From a virus: 20,814 bases of DNA. The stretch's first letter is position 1, and the number at the start of each line of letters is the position of its first letter. Positions 6,091-12,435 of the stretch are shown piece after piece. The notes beneath the pieces are model-generated. The model was not told the origin of the DNA and did not search any database. It saw only the letters and a program-made list of their open reading frames with translations. The stretch spans positions 1 through 20,814 of IMG/VR virus record IMGVR_UViG_3300027712_000186; one strand, written 5' to 3'. The position numbers and the translations under genes are program-made.

Positions 6091-6396
6091 ATGAACAGCA
6101 TCTTAGACCAAGACCCAGACCACCAAGCCCGCCTGACCGCTGGCCTGCGTGATTACGATGACCAATGGATCGAGGGACAACGCATGGCACGTGAACTTCA
6201 GACACGTTTCGAATGCAGCCGCCAGCGTGAGGAAGAGCAAGACGCTCGCCTTCTGGACACAGCTTTTCAGTCTGAGCAACGGTTACTGGCCACCATCGAA
6301 TCAGCCTTATTGGGTGATGACCACACGGCCAATCTGTCGCACGCCGCCGTGACCATCGCTCGGCTGCGAAGTCGGTTGACGGAGGTGACGAGATGA
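6091..6396 (+). CDS. Hypothetical charged alpha-helical protein (101 aa)
   Basis: First gene after the promoter at 5987; ATG with GGAG about 9 bases upstream. The product is hydrophilic and Glu/Arg/Gln-rich, predicted to be nearly all helix (the segment RFECSRQREEEQDARLLDTA looks like a coiled coil). It has no membrane segment and no cysteine pair. I recognise no family. It overlaps the next gene by 4 bases (ATGA), so the two are probably translationally coupled. Position after the origin and before the SSB suggests an early accessory role, but nothing in the sequence shows it. Confidence 0.75.
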   Translation: MNSILDQDPDHQARLTAGLRDYDDQWIEGQRMARELQTRFECSRQREEEQDARLLDTAFQSEQRLLATIESALLGDDHTANLSHAAVTIARLRSRLTEVTR

Positions 6397-6611
6397 GTAC
6401 CGCAATCGACCACCCTGCCGACCGGATGAATCGTCTAGTGATCCGCCAGGCAGAAACAATCATCCGCCTCAAGAACCAGCTCACCACGCTGACTTGGGCG
6501 GCACATATCCCATTGTCGCTAGCCGATGGCGAGGCGATGACCGCCTGTGATATCGGCGTGCTCCGATCCGAAGTGGACTCCGCAGAAGAGTTGCTGGGGG
6601 GTGCCAAGTGA
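6393..6611 (+). CDS. Hypothetical small protein (72 aa)
   Basis: ATG overlaps the upstream stop (ATGA), with GGAGG 7 bases ahead. The first 30 residues are basic and helical (DRMNRLVIRQAETIIRLKNQ) and could form a short coiled coil; the remainder is acidic. No family recognised. Coupled by overlap on both sides. Confidence 0.75.
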   Translation: MSTAIDHPADRMNRLVIRQAETIIRLKNQLTTLTWAAHIPLSLADGEAMTACDIGVLRSEVDSAEELLGGAK

Positions 6612-6943
6612 GCATTGAACTAATCGACGATACTGACACCGTCTTGGCCGAACTCAGCAGCAAGATTGTTCGAATCCGAACCCTTGAGCACACGGTTGAA
6701 AAGCGTGCGAAATCGCGAACCGAGTCACTCAGTGAGGCTCGCGACAATTGCACTTGGATCCGCAAGATCATCGCGACTGCCCAGGCTGGTCGCGATGCCG
6801 GATGGCTCGAAAGCATGGTCGAAGAGATCGAATCTGAAGGCTTTATCCAAGACCAATTGGTCGGCGTGCCCGAGCACATTATCAATCACGCAATCGCCCT
6901 GTGCAAACAGGCGATCGCAACCCAGACACCGTCATTGGTGTGA
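6608..6943 (+). CDS. Hypothetical helical protein (111 aa)
   Basis: GTG start overlapping the upstream stop (GTGA), with a G-rich ribosome site. The product has an early coiled-coil-like segment (LSSKIVRIRTLEHTVEKRAK) and further helices, and no recognisable motif. Last gene of this three-gene overlap chain; a hairpin (6952-6983) lies 9 bases after its stop. Confidence 0.72.
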   Translation: MSIELIDDTDTVLAELSSKIVRIRTLEHTVEKRAKSRTESLSEARDNCTWIRKIIATAQAGRDAGWLESMVEEIESEGFIQDQLVGVPEHIINHAIALCKQAIATQTPSLV

Positions 6944-6951
6944 CTCCGCGA

Positions 6952-6990
6952 GCCACGGCCAACGTTCGCTTTTTGGCCGTGGCGAGTTTT
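6952..6990 (+). terminator. Strong hairpin, probable terminator or attenuator
   Basis: A perfect 11-bp stem GCCACGGCCAA/TTGGCCGTGGC (6952-6962 with 6973-6983), a ten-base loop, then GAGTTTT. The T-run is short and displaced by three bases. It separates the three small genes from the SSB gene and may give partial termination. Confidence 0.5.
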
Positions 6991-7031
6991 CCAGCACGTT
7001 CAAACTTTTCAGACACTAGACAGAGGTTCCC

Positions 7032-7712
7032 ATGTCAGATCTCGTATTCGGCCCGAATCGTTCACCCGTTGGTCGCATCAGTTACCCGTTCGTCTGGACT
7101 CCACGCGAGTCCCAAGATGGCAAGGGTAAACCCCGTTACTCCGCCAGTCTGATCCTTGATCGGCAAGACCCAATCGTCCAGGTGATTTACGACGACTGCA
7201 TGGCGGTCGCCAGAGAGTTTTTCGGCGCACGCTGGGGCGGCAATCCAGCAGGTTTTAAGGAGCACTGGCCGATTAAAAACAGGGATGTCGAAACCAAGGT
7301 GCAAGGCGATCCAGCCTTCGGCAATGTAGTATTGAATGCATCCTGCTCCGATAAACGGGCACCACGGATCATGGACCGCAATAACAAGCCGCTTCAAAAC
7401 CAGACTGAGATCTATGGTGGCATGATCGGTGCGATCCATGTCCAGGCGATGGCTTACGACCAAAACGGTTTCAAGGGCGTCAAGCTGTGGCTTAACGGGC
7501 TCACCAAGGTGGCTGACGCCGAAAAGTTTGGTAATGGCGATTTCGAACCACCGGTGGGCGAATATGCCGTGCCTGATTATCTCAAGGCTAAAGTGATCCA
7601 GCCTGCCTACACGCAACACCAGACCGCACCGGCTTATAACCAGACTGACGCAGACTCGATGATGATGCGGGCGGTTAGCGGTTCGCACGATACCGACTCA
7701 ATCCCATTCTAA
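7032..7712 (+). CDS. Single-stranded DNA-binding protein, DUF2815-like (226 aa)
   Basis: ATG with AGAGG five bases ahead. The N-terminus (VGRISYPFVWTPRESQDGKGKPRYSASL, given here as the region 13-40) follows the DUF2815 pattern, a phage ssDNA-binding OB-fold group related in role to T7 gp2.5. The start of the domain, a 'GR-Y-xx-P' segment and a 'K-YSASLILD' strand are clear. The C-terminus ends in an acidic, proline-phenylalanine tip (DTDSIPF), the same type of tail that lets bacterial SSB recruit partner proteins. A low-complexity Q/T/A-rich linker (about 185-210) precedes the tip. It should coat single-stranded DNA during replication and recombination. Its own leader contains the hairpin 6952-6983. 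Confidence 0.82.
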   Translation: MSDLVFGPNRSPVGRISYPFVWTPRESQDGKGKPRYSASLILDRQDPIVQVIYDDCMAVAREFFGARWGGNPAGFKEHWPIKNRDVETKVQGDPAFGNVVLNASCSDKRAPRIMDRNNKPLQNQTEIYGGMIGAIHVQAMAYDQNGFKGVKLWLNGLTKVADAEKFGNGDFEPPVGEYAVPDYLKAKVIQPAYTQHQTAPAYNQTDADSMMMRAVSGSHDTDSIPF

Positions 7713-7735
7713 CCCATCTACGGATGGACGCCTGG

Positions 7736-7755
7736 GCCGGTCACGGCTGACCGGC
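7736..7755 (+). terminator. Hairpin after the SSB gene, possible weak terminator
   Basis: Perfect 8-bp stem GCCGGTCA/TGACCGGC with tetraloop CGGC, 23 bases after the stop. It is followed by TTAGGACTTTGTTT, which has no continuous T-run. It may protect the mRNA 3' end rather than terminate. Confidence 0.35.
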
Positions 7756-7803
7756 TTAGGACTTTGTTTCACACACCACCACGACATTTGAAAGGTAAGT
7801 AAC

Positions 7804-8013
7804 TTGAACACTGATTTAGAGCTACTCAAAACCGAGATCGACCGCTTGTCACAGCGTGTCCAGATGGCAATCGAAGACCCCAAGACCGATCCTGAATTAG
7901 TATCGCGAGCCATGACCGATGTCCGGTGGCAATGGCGGTGGATGGAGTCCAAGACACCGGACCGCATCCCGTTTCAATCGTATGTAAATGGCTCAGACGA
8001 GGTGCAATCATGA
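7804..8013 (+). CDS. Hypothetical small protein (69 aa)
   Basis: TTG start with GAAAGG eight bases ahead. The product is helical and charged (LELLKTEIDRLSQRVQMAIE), with a Trp-rich patch (VRWQWRWMES) in the second half. No family recognised. Its stop overlaps the next ATG (ATGA). Confidence 0.65.
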   Translation: MNTDLELLKTEIDRLSQRVQMAIEDPKTDPELVSRAMTDVRWQWRWMESKTPDRIPFQSYVNGSDEVQS

Positions 8014-8360
8014 CCACCGCAACAATGGCAGCACCGTTGTTTACAGCCGCCGAAACATTTCTGGCCGCCCGTGCCAAGAGATTAAACATGGCCGAAATCA
8101 CCCTGGTCAGCATGATGCCGGAACGGGCGGGCAAGTACAAACGAGCCATTGACTATGCCCGTAAAGACTTCGATCACGCTCTGGCTCGCAACCTGGCTGC
8201 CGATCCTGACACGGATCCAGCCGAAATCGTGCGGTTGATGAATCATCAGCCTTACGACCGAATCGTCTCGCTTGGATCTGATAAGGATGGAAACGAGTTT
8301 TTGGTGGAGGAGTCCCAGGCAGGTCGTCACTGGACAGCCCACCCCGAACAGTTGCAATAA
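8010..8360 (+). CDS. Hypothetical protein (116 aa)
   Basis: I choose ATG 8010, which overlaps the upstream TGA and has GAGGTG six bases ahead, rather than an in-frame ATG at 7926 inside the previous gene. The product has an alanine-rich N-terminal helix region, a basic middle (ERAGKYKRAIDYARKDFDHA) and an acidic end; no family recognised. The 14-base start segment GGTGCAATCATGAC is repeated exactly at 10632-10645. It is the last gene before the long non-coding stretch 8361-8737. Confidence 0.72.
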   Translation: MTTATMAAPLFTAAETFLAARAKRLNMAEITLVSMMPERAGKYKRAIDYARKDFDHALARNLAADPDTDPAEIVRLMNHQPYDRIVSLGSDKDGNEFLVEESQAGRHWTAHPEQLQ

Positions 8361-8737
8361 GATCAGTCCCGTAAGCCGCTATGCTCCATAGTCCTCAGGC
8401 GGTGGTAATTGTGGCTCGGTGGAATCCTTACCACCCGCTCTCGCACGCACGAGAGCAAGAGCGATCGGGCCGGGAACCGAGCGATTACCAAGCGGGCTGC
8501 ATCCGCCGTCAGTGGCTCAAGGGGGACGATGCCCTGCGTTGGTTCGATTCCAACGGGCGGCTTGTCAGGGGGTAAATCCACCCTGCTGACAAACTCCTGA
8601 TTAGTTGATTCCGATCCTGTTTCTCCGGCTCCACAGCCGGGCAAGATCACTTGGGCTAAAGGGGAGTTGACCGATCATACTCGCGCCGGGGGCGTCAAAC
8701 CCCCCGGCACTCACTCGCAACATGGAGGTTACAGCAG
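8361..8737 (+). ncRNA. 377-bp non-coding stretch with dense RNA structure; candidate structured RNA or leader of csrA
   Basis: No convincing gene fits here. Base pairing seen directly: a long-range stem AAGCCGC/GCGGCTT (8373-8379 with 8557-8563); inside it GGTAAT/ATTACC plus GCTCGGT/ACCGAGC (8404-8420 with 8476-8489); hairpin GCTCTCG/CGAGAGC (8437-8456); and a T-arm-like hairpin GTTGG-TTCGATT-CCAAC (8538-8554) just before the closing strand. After it come TTGTCAG/CTGACAA (8562-8592), CCGGCT/AGCCGG (8625-8640) and GCCGGGGG/CCCCCGGC (8685-8708). The last resembles a terminator stem without a T-run. The closed domain 8373-8563 looks like a folded RNA with a tRNA-like 3' end, but I cannot assign it to tRNA, tmRNA or any known family. 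It could also be a regulatory leader of csrA. RNA status is inference. Confidence 0.45.
8720..8729 (+). promoter_or_regulatory. CsrA-binding consensus at the csrA ribosome site
   Basis: ACATGGAGGT matches the published CsrA consensus ACANGGANGU at every fixed position. It overlaps the ribosome site GGAGG (8724-8728, 9 bases before the ATG). AAC/GTT flanks could present GGA in a small loop, as CsrA prefers. CsrA binding here would give negative autoregulation. Confidence 0.55.
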
Positions 8738-8950
8738 ATGCTAGTCCTGAAATGCAAAATCGGCGAAGAAATCGTGATTTCGGTCAACGGAATCGAAACC
8801 GTTCTGACGGTGACGGAATCACATCACGGTGCGGTCAAGCTGGGTTTCTCGGCTCCACCGGAGGTTGTGATTGATCGGCGGGTCGTGTGGGCGAAGAAGA
8901 TGATGAATGCAGTAACTAAGGTAAGTTCAAATACAGGGGAAATATCATGA
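8738..8950 (+). CDS. csrA: CsrA-family RNA-binding translational regulator (70 aa)
   Basis: Begins MLVL-x-C-K-I-G-E and continues with IVI, TVLTV, GAVKLGF-APPEV and DRRVV, the strand order of CsrA (about 61 aa in E. coli). The dimer binds GGA-containing mRNA leaders and blocks or stabilises them. Two changes stand out: Arg6 of the family is Cys6, and the His before the key Arg (R44 in E. coli, here Arg47) is Asp46. Arg47 is kept, and three extra residues lie in the first loops. ATG 8738 has GGAGG nine bases ahead. It overlaps the following ParB-like gene by 4 bases. The likely role is rewiring host or phage translation; the leader 8361-8737 may regulate it. Confidence 0.88.
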   Translation: MLVLKCKIGEEIVISVNGIETVLTVTESHHGAVKLGFSAPPEVVIDRRVVWAKKMMNAVTKVSSNTGEIS

Positions 8951-9867
8951 GTAAATACAAGTATTCTCAGTCTGTCGTCGATAACCTGCTTCGCAAATCC
9001 GGGGTCACACCCCGCGAAGTGAAAACAGATTTAGTCACAAGAGTCCTGCTGATCGGCCCTGAAGAGGCGGAGGCGTTACTAAGGGCGAATACTAGCAACA
9101 GGCCAATCCAGCCAGCACGAGTTAAATACTACACAGATCTTATCAAGGCCGACGAATTTCGTTTAACTCACCAAGGTATTGCATTCTCTAGTTCTGGCCG
9201 GGGCCTAGATCTCCAGCACCGTCTTTTGGCGATCATTGCAAGCCAGAAGACCGTGCCGCTACTTGTGACGGAAGGAATGAATGAAGAAGACTTTTTTGCG
9301 ATTGATCAGCACGCAAAAAGATCAATGGCTGACTCGATCGAGAAACCAAAAAAGTTGGTCGAGGAAGCAAAGTTTCTTGCCGATTTCTGTTGGGGGGCAG
9401 AAAGTAGCACGCAGCAGTTAAGTTCAACAATATTAAGCATGGTTGAACTTATTGAAAAAACATCCCAAAGAATGACACTCCCCCACTTAAAAGGCTCAGT
9501 GTCTCGCATGAATACCGCGTTACGATCAGCAGCAGTAGTCTCGTTGATGCTAAGGCCCGAGTCAGAAGAGCACGTTGTATTGTCGTTTTGCTGGTGGGCA
9601 AAAAATCGTGCCGAGCATTACTCGACATCAATGCACGCACTTGCAAGAGCCTTGCAGACATCAAAAAAAACAAACAGTATCGCAAAAAAGACCGAAGACT
9701 TTATGCGATATTTGATCATTTTTAACCCAGACACGAGTCACATACAACGGCCAAATCTTACCCCCGCGGCGATCACCGCAATGAAGAAGCAGTGCGCAAG
9801 CATTTTACCAAAGCCAGAAGAAGCGATCACGCGATCCCGTTACACTCTTTTGGCGAAACCAAGATGA
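8947..9867 (+). CDS. ParB-like (ParB/sulfiredoxin-fold) phage protein (306 aa)
   Basis: ATG overlaps the csrA stop. Residues about 35-120 follow a common phage pattern: ITPEEAE-like start (here IGPEEAEALL), N-x-NRP-x-x-P-x-R-V-x-x-Y, and a catalytic-type box GLDLQHRLLAI (Asp88, Gln90, His91, Arg92), where the usual G between D and Q is Leu. A second conserved block (FFAIDQHAKRSMAD) follows. The rest is helical. Such proteins are frequent in phages and plasmids; nuclease, CTPase or DNA-binding roles exist in the wider fold, but the role here is unknown. Codon use and A-rich runs (about 9330-9700) look more AT-rich than neighbouring genes, suggesting a separate origin. Coupling to csrA implies co-expression. 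Confidence 0.75.
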   Translation: MSKYKYSQSVVDNLLRKSGVTPREVKTDLVTRVLLIGPEEAEALLRANTSNRPIQPARVKYYTDLIKADEFRLTHQGIAFSSSGRGLDLQHRLLAIIASQKTVPLLVTEGMNEEDFFAIDQHAKRSMADSIEKPKKLVEEAKFLADFCWGAESSTQQLSSTILSMVELIEKTSQRMTLPHLKGSVSRMNTALRSAAVVSLMLRPESEEHVVLSFCWWAKNRAEHYSTSMHALARALQTSKKTNSIAKKTEDFMRYLIIFNPDTSHIQRPNLTPAAITAMKKQCASILPKPEEAITRSRYTLLAKPR

Positions 9868-10268
9868 CCCTCACCACCCTGACCAGCAAACGCATCGCGA
9901 TCGTGCGACAGTTTAAAAGTGAAAACCCCGATTGCAACTTCCCAGACGATCGCGACCTTGATAAAGAGGTGCCAGGCAGCGGCGAACTGATCAGACAGTT
10001 GGGGACGATCGTTGAACACCACCAACAGTACAAAATCAAGAGCGGCGGCACGATCGGCATCAGCTATTGCAAGACGCACCGGTCGTTCGGCGTACATGTT
10101 GGCAGCGGGAACCATCGCTTCGGTTATTACACAGCCAAGGAAGCCGCCGCGGCATATGACGCAGCTGCACTGGCGAGATACGGTGATGACGCGGTGCTGA
10201 ACGACCCAGACGCGGTGGACACTTTACAACTAGACGTGAGGGACAAAATACTATCGACAATCCCCTGA
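9864..10268 (+). CDS. AP2-domain DNA-binding protein (134 aa)
   Basis: I choose ATG 9864, which overlaps the upstream stop (ATGA); an earlier in-frame ATG at 9792 lies deep in the previous gene. Residues about 64-113 form an AP2 domain: GISYCKTHRSFGVHVG, a HRFGYYTAKEAA strand-helix unit and AYDAAALARYGDDAVLN. This is the three-strand-plus-helix module known from plant AP2/ERF factors and phage HNH homing endonucleases. No HNH motif (His-Asn-His) is present, so this is a stand-alone DNA binder or the remains of a homing endonuclease. The N-terminal 60 residues are not recognised. Confidence 0.8.
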   Translation: MTLTTLTSKRIAIVRQFKSENPDCNFPDDRDLDKEVPGSGELIRQLGTIVEHHQQYKIKSGGTIGISYCKTHRSFGVHVGSGNHRFGYYTAKEAAAAYDAAALARYGDDAVLNDPDAVDTLQLDVRDKILSTIP

Positions 10269-10282
10269 TTAGCCTATTCGCG

Positions 10283-10579
10283 TTGGAAAATGACCGGCAC
10301 TTTCGCGGTGAGACGCTTGTTTCACTGCGGGAAGCGTTGCAAACGGTCCTCGATAAAAGGATCGGCTACGAGCGGTTTTCGGCCTACTCCGACCCACGCT
10401 CGCAACGGACCGAAATACTATTCATCCGCCGCGGGCAACTGGCTTGGTTCGTTTTAGATAAGCCGAACGATTCCGACCTGTTGCAATTCGCACGCGACCT
10501 CAAGTGGATGTGCCATCTTGATCCGCAACTGGCAGATTTTTCACCACTTCAGGAGGCTTCAATAAGATGCACAGCATGA
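10283..10579 (+). CDS. Hypothetical protein (98 aa)
   Basis: The TTG at 10283 is the first plausible start after the AP2 gene, but its ribosome site is poor. The frame is open further upstream (a CTG at 10265), so the true start is uncertain. The product has mixed alpha/beta character (TEILFIRRGQLAWFVLDK looks like a beta hairpin) and no family that I recognise. Its end overlaps the next small gene by 13 bases. Confidence 0.6.
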   Translation: MENDRHFRGETLVSLREALQTVLDKRIGYERFSAYSDPRSQRTEILFIRRGQLAWFVLDKPNDSDLLQFARDLKWMCHLDPQLADFSPLQEASIRCTA

Positions 10580-10644
10580 CAGACGAGCAGATACTACGGG
10601 ATAACGCTAAGACTCGAATCAAGAAGGACTTGGTGCAATCATGA
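10567..10644 (+). CDS. Very small basic protein (25 aa), hypothetical
   Basis: ATG 10567 is preceded by the strongest ribosome site of this stretch (AGGAGG at 10550-10555). A second in-frame ATG at 10576 would give 22 aa. The product is hydrophilic and helical (DEQILRDNAKTRIKKDL). The stop overlaps the next gene's ATG (ATGA). Support is the ribosome site and coupling only; it may act mainly as a translational relay to the next gene. Confidence 0.45.
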   Translation: MHSMTDEQILRDNAKTRIKKDLVQS

Positions 10645-10961
10645 CAACCCATATTGACGACCTTTATTACGAGCGATTACCTCGTGATGAGTACATCCGC
10701 ATGTTCAACTCGATTTACGAGTTCCAAAACGAAATCATCGACCATGCAAACAGAACCAGCTTACTGTGGACAATCGGCATCGACAGAGACGGCGACGAGG
10801 TGGATTGTTTAAACCTTCAATTCGAATTCCCCGACAGAAATCCTAGTCGCGTAGACTTCCCGATTTTTAGCATTCGTGGCATCACGGGTGCATCATTGTA
10901 CGCTCGATATATCAGGGCTATGGAATGCACAAGTCCAGTCGAGGAAGGGGTAGCACATTGA
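10641..10961 (+). CDS. Hypothetical protein (106 aa)
   Basis: ATG overlaps the upstream stop. The product is soluble and rich in aromatic and acidic residues (LYYERLPRDEYIRMFNSIYEF), with a probable beta region (LNLQFEFPD, DFPIFSIRG). No family recognised. The 14-base start segment GGTGCAATCATGAC equals that of the gene at 8010. Its TGA overlaps the next ATG by one base. Confidence 0.7.
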   Translation: MTTHIDDLYYERLPRDEYIRMFNSIYEFQNEIIDHANRTSLLWTIGIDRDGDEVDCLNLQFEFPDRNPSRVDFPIFSIRGITGASLYARYIRAMECTSPVEEGVAH

Positions 10962-11080
10962 TGACACCGCCTGATCTGTTCGAGACGCTCTTACTCCCGT
11001 TCACAGCCCTGATGCTGCTGGTGGTGGCAAGATGCTGCTATTCTGAGGCGATGGATTCGTGGAAAGAGTGGAGGAAATGA
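10961..11080 (+). CDS. Small single-pass membrane protein (39 aa)
   Basis: A short frame from ATG 10961 (sharing one base with the upstream stop) to TGA 11078-11080. Residues about 8-25 are strongly hydrophobic (TLLLPFTALMLLVVARCCY), a likely membrane span, followed by a charged tail (EAMDSWKEWRK). It overlaps the next gene by 4 bases (ATGA). The role is unknown; holin and superinfection-exclusion proteins can look like this, but no further evidence supports either. Confidence 0.55.
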   Translation: MTPPDLFETLLLPFTALMLLVVARCCYSEAMDSWKEWRK

Positions 11081-11304
11081 GCATAAAGATGACACCGCTT
11101 GAACAAGTCGCGATACAGATTACTGAGCTTGAGTCCAGGATTGCCGAGCTTGAGGCGAAACTGGCAGACAGGCCAATCGTTTGGATGCTCAGGGACAAAT
11201 CCAGCGGGTTGTTGATTAAGACCGGACACCATCCAGATATTTACGTTTTAGAGCACGCAACCCAGTTCAATCCAGCAATCTATACCATAGAGCCTTACAA
11301 TTGA
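11077..11304 (+). CDS. Hypothetical protein with N-terminal coiled coil (75 aa)
   Basis: I choose ATG 11077 (GAGGA just ahead, overlap with the previous stop) over a GTG at 11059. Residues about 5-33 form a clear leucine/isoleucine heptad coiled coil (QITELESRIAELEAKLADR). The C-terminal half (PIVWMLRDKSSGLLIKTG, HPDIYVLEHATQF) looks like a small beta domain. It probably acts as an oligomer. No family recognised. Confidence 0.7.
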   Translation: MSIKMTPLEQVAIQITELESRIAELEAKLADRPIVWMLRDKSSGLLIKTGHHPDIYVLEHATQFNPAIYTIEPYN

Positions 11305-11315
11305 GGAACCAACAA

Positions 11316-11654
11316 ATGAAAACGCTTGATTTTATTGCCAGCCTGACTGGCGAGGCCAAAGCTGCGGCACTGACCGTGTTCAACTTGATGTTACCGGCTT
11401 GGAAGCCGATATGGATCACCCTGGACGGCTCGCCCGACAAACTGCCGCCGCCTTTCCTGTTGATCGCGGTTCGGACCACCGAGGGATTCGAGTTTTTGGC
11501 CACCCGTGATGCGGATCCTGAAAAATATAGCGATTGGTGCTGGTCGAAAGTTATCGACCCGTATTGGCACTCTGACAAGCAATCCATAGTCTTCGACGTC
11601 GAAGACTTGGAGCCGCAGGACTGGATTGTTACGCACTGGAGGCCGATCGCATGA
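11316..11654 (+). CDS. DUF551-like protein (112 aa)
   Basis: ATG 11316 has GAGGA about nine bases ahead and is preferred to the TTG at 11301. From residue about 29 the pattern is W-I-T-L-x-x-S-P-D-K-L-P-P and LLIAVRTTEGFEF, ending in DWIVTHWRPIA. This is the start-and-end signature of DUF551, a small phage and prophage family usually beginning W-I-x-V-x-x-x-L-P and ending T-H-W-x-P-L. The function of DUF551 is not known. The last bases overlap the next start (ATGA). Confidence 0.7.
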   Translation: MKTLDFIASLTGEAKAAALTVFNLMLPAWKPIWITLDGSPDKLPPPFLLIAVRTTEGFEFLATRDADPEKYSDWCWSKVIDPYWHSDKQSIVFDVEDLEPQDWIVTHWRPIA

Positions 11655-11947
11655 GTTCGCACCTAGATTCTTTAGCGTCCGCATTCGGGGCCGAAATCAC
11701 CGACCATCTTGAACGGATGCAAGCGGTGAAATCGCAACACGACCCGATCAAACATCCGAAGCACTACACAAGCCATCCGAGCGGGATCGAACCGATCGAG
11801 ATTTGTGCCTACGAGACGTTTTATCGTGGCAACATCCTTAAATATGTCATTCGAGCACCGTACAAAGGATGCGAGCTGCAGGACCTTAAAAAAGCACGAC
11901 AATATCTCGATTGGGAGATCAGTCGAGTGGAGGACGTAGGATCATGA
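11651..11947 (+). CDS. DUF3310 family protein (98 aa)
   Basis: ATG overlaps the previous stop. From residue 31 the DUF3310 signature is clear: DPIKHPKHYTSHPSGIEPIE, then GNILKYVIRAPYKG and LQDLKKARQYLDWEI. The family is widespread in phages, and some members are annotated as nucleotide kinases without firm proof. It overlaps the RuvC-like gene by 4 bases. Confidence 0.85.
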   Translation: MSSHLDSLASAFGAEITDHLERMQAVKSQHDPIKHPKHYTSHPSGIEPIEICAYETFYRGNILKYVIRAPYKGCELQDLKKARQYLDWEISRVEDVGS

Positions 11948-12435
11948 CCATCATCGGCATCGACCCCGGCAGCACGCACAGCGGCGTTTGCATCATCGGA
12001 CCGGGCAAGATTAAACATCCTAACATCCTGTCAGCCAACAAGATCGCTAACGCTGACTTGATGCACATGCTGCGTGCAATCTGGGTGGACACCTCCGAAA
12101 TTGCAATCGAGGGCTTCGCGTGCCAAGGCCGTCCGGTGGGAGATTCGTCGATCCAGACGATGTACTTTATCGGTCGGCTTTTGCAAAAGGCTGAAGACCG
12201 TGACATTTCGATCACCGTCTATAAGAGGCGGGAATATGGCCAGTGGATCACCGCCGGCGGCAAACTTAATGACGCGACTCTGCGGGCTGGACTAGAGTCG
12301 ATCTATGGACCATCGGCTAAGAAGACCGATCCGCTTTACCCGCTCAGGGGAGCGACTGACAAACGATCGGCGTTTGCGGTGGCGAAGTATCACGAATTCA
12401 TGGCATCGCGGGTGGCCCTGGCAGGTGGTGTGTGA
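11944..12435 (+). CDS. RuvC-like Holliday junction resolvase / RNase H-fold nuclease (163 aa)
   Basis: ATG 11944 overlaps the previous stop (ATGA) and begins with IIGIDPGSTHSGV, the first RNase H-fold strand with Asp7. A second acid lies in IAIEGFACQG (Glu56), and a last Asp139 in ATDKRSAFAVAKYHEF matches the C-terminal acid plus helix. Length (163 aa) is close to RuvC (about 173). It should cut branched recombination or replication intermediates, useful for resolving DNA before packaging. Two of the usual C-terminal Asp residues are not obvious (D-K-R-S-A rather than D-x-x-D-A). Confidence 0.85.
   Translation: MTIIGIDPGSTHSGVCIIGPGKIKHPNILSANKIANADLMHMLRAIWVDTSEIAIEGFACQGRPVGDSSIQTMYFIGRLLQKAEDRDISITVYKRREYGQWITAGGKLNDATLRAGLESIYGPSAKKTDPLYPLRGATDKRSAFAVAKYHEFMASRVALAGGV

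Noticed and set aside
7062-7688. Long minus-strand frame (208 aa) opposite the SSB gene
   Set aside because: No ribosome site, fully antisense to a gene with a recognisable family and tail.
8498-8562. A tRNA gene around the T-arm-like hairpin
   Set aside because: A local acceptor stem could be drawn from GCCGTC at 8505, but only about 57 nt remain, with no anticodon arm and an unconvincing D-arm.
8361-8570. tmRNA
   Set aside because: No GGATTCGAC-type 5' motif, no recognisable tag frame and no CCA-compatible end.
8363-8650. Minus-strand 95-aa frame containing PVGIEPT
   Set aside because: That phrase is what results from translating the reverse of a T-arm (TTCGATTCC). The coding signal is an artefact of the structured stretch.
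10961-11080. Calling the 39-aa membrane protein a holin
   Set aside because: A single hydrophobic span is not specific and no endolysin is nearby.
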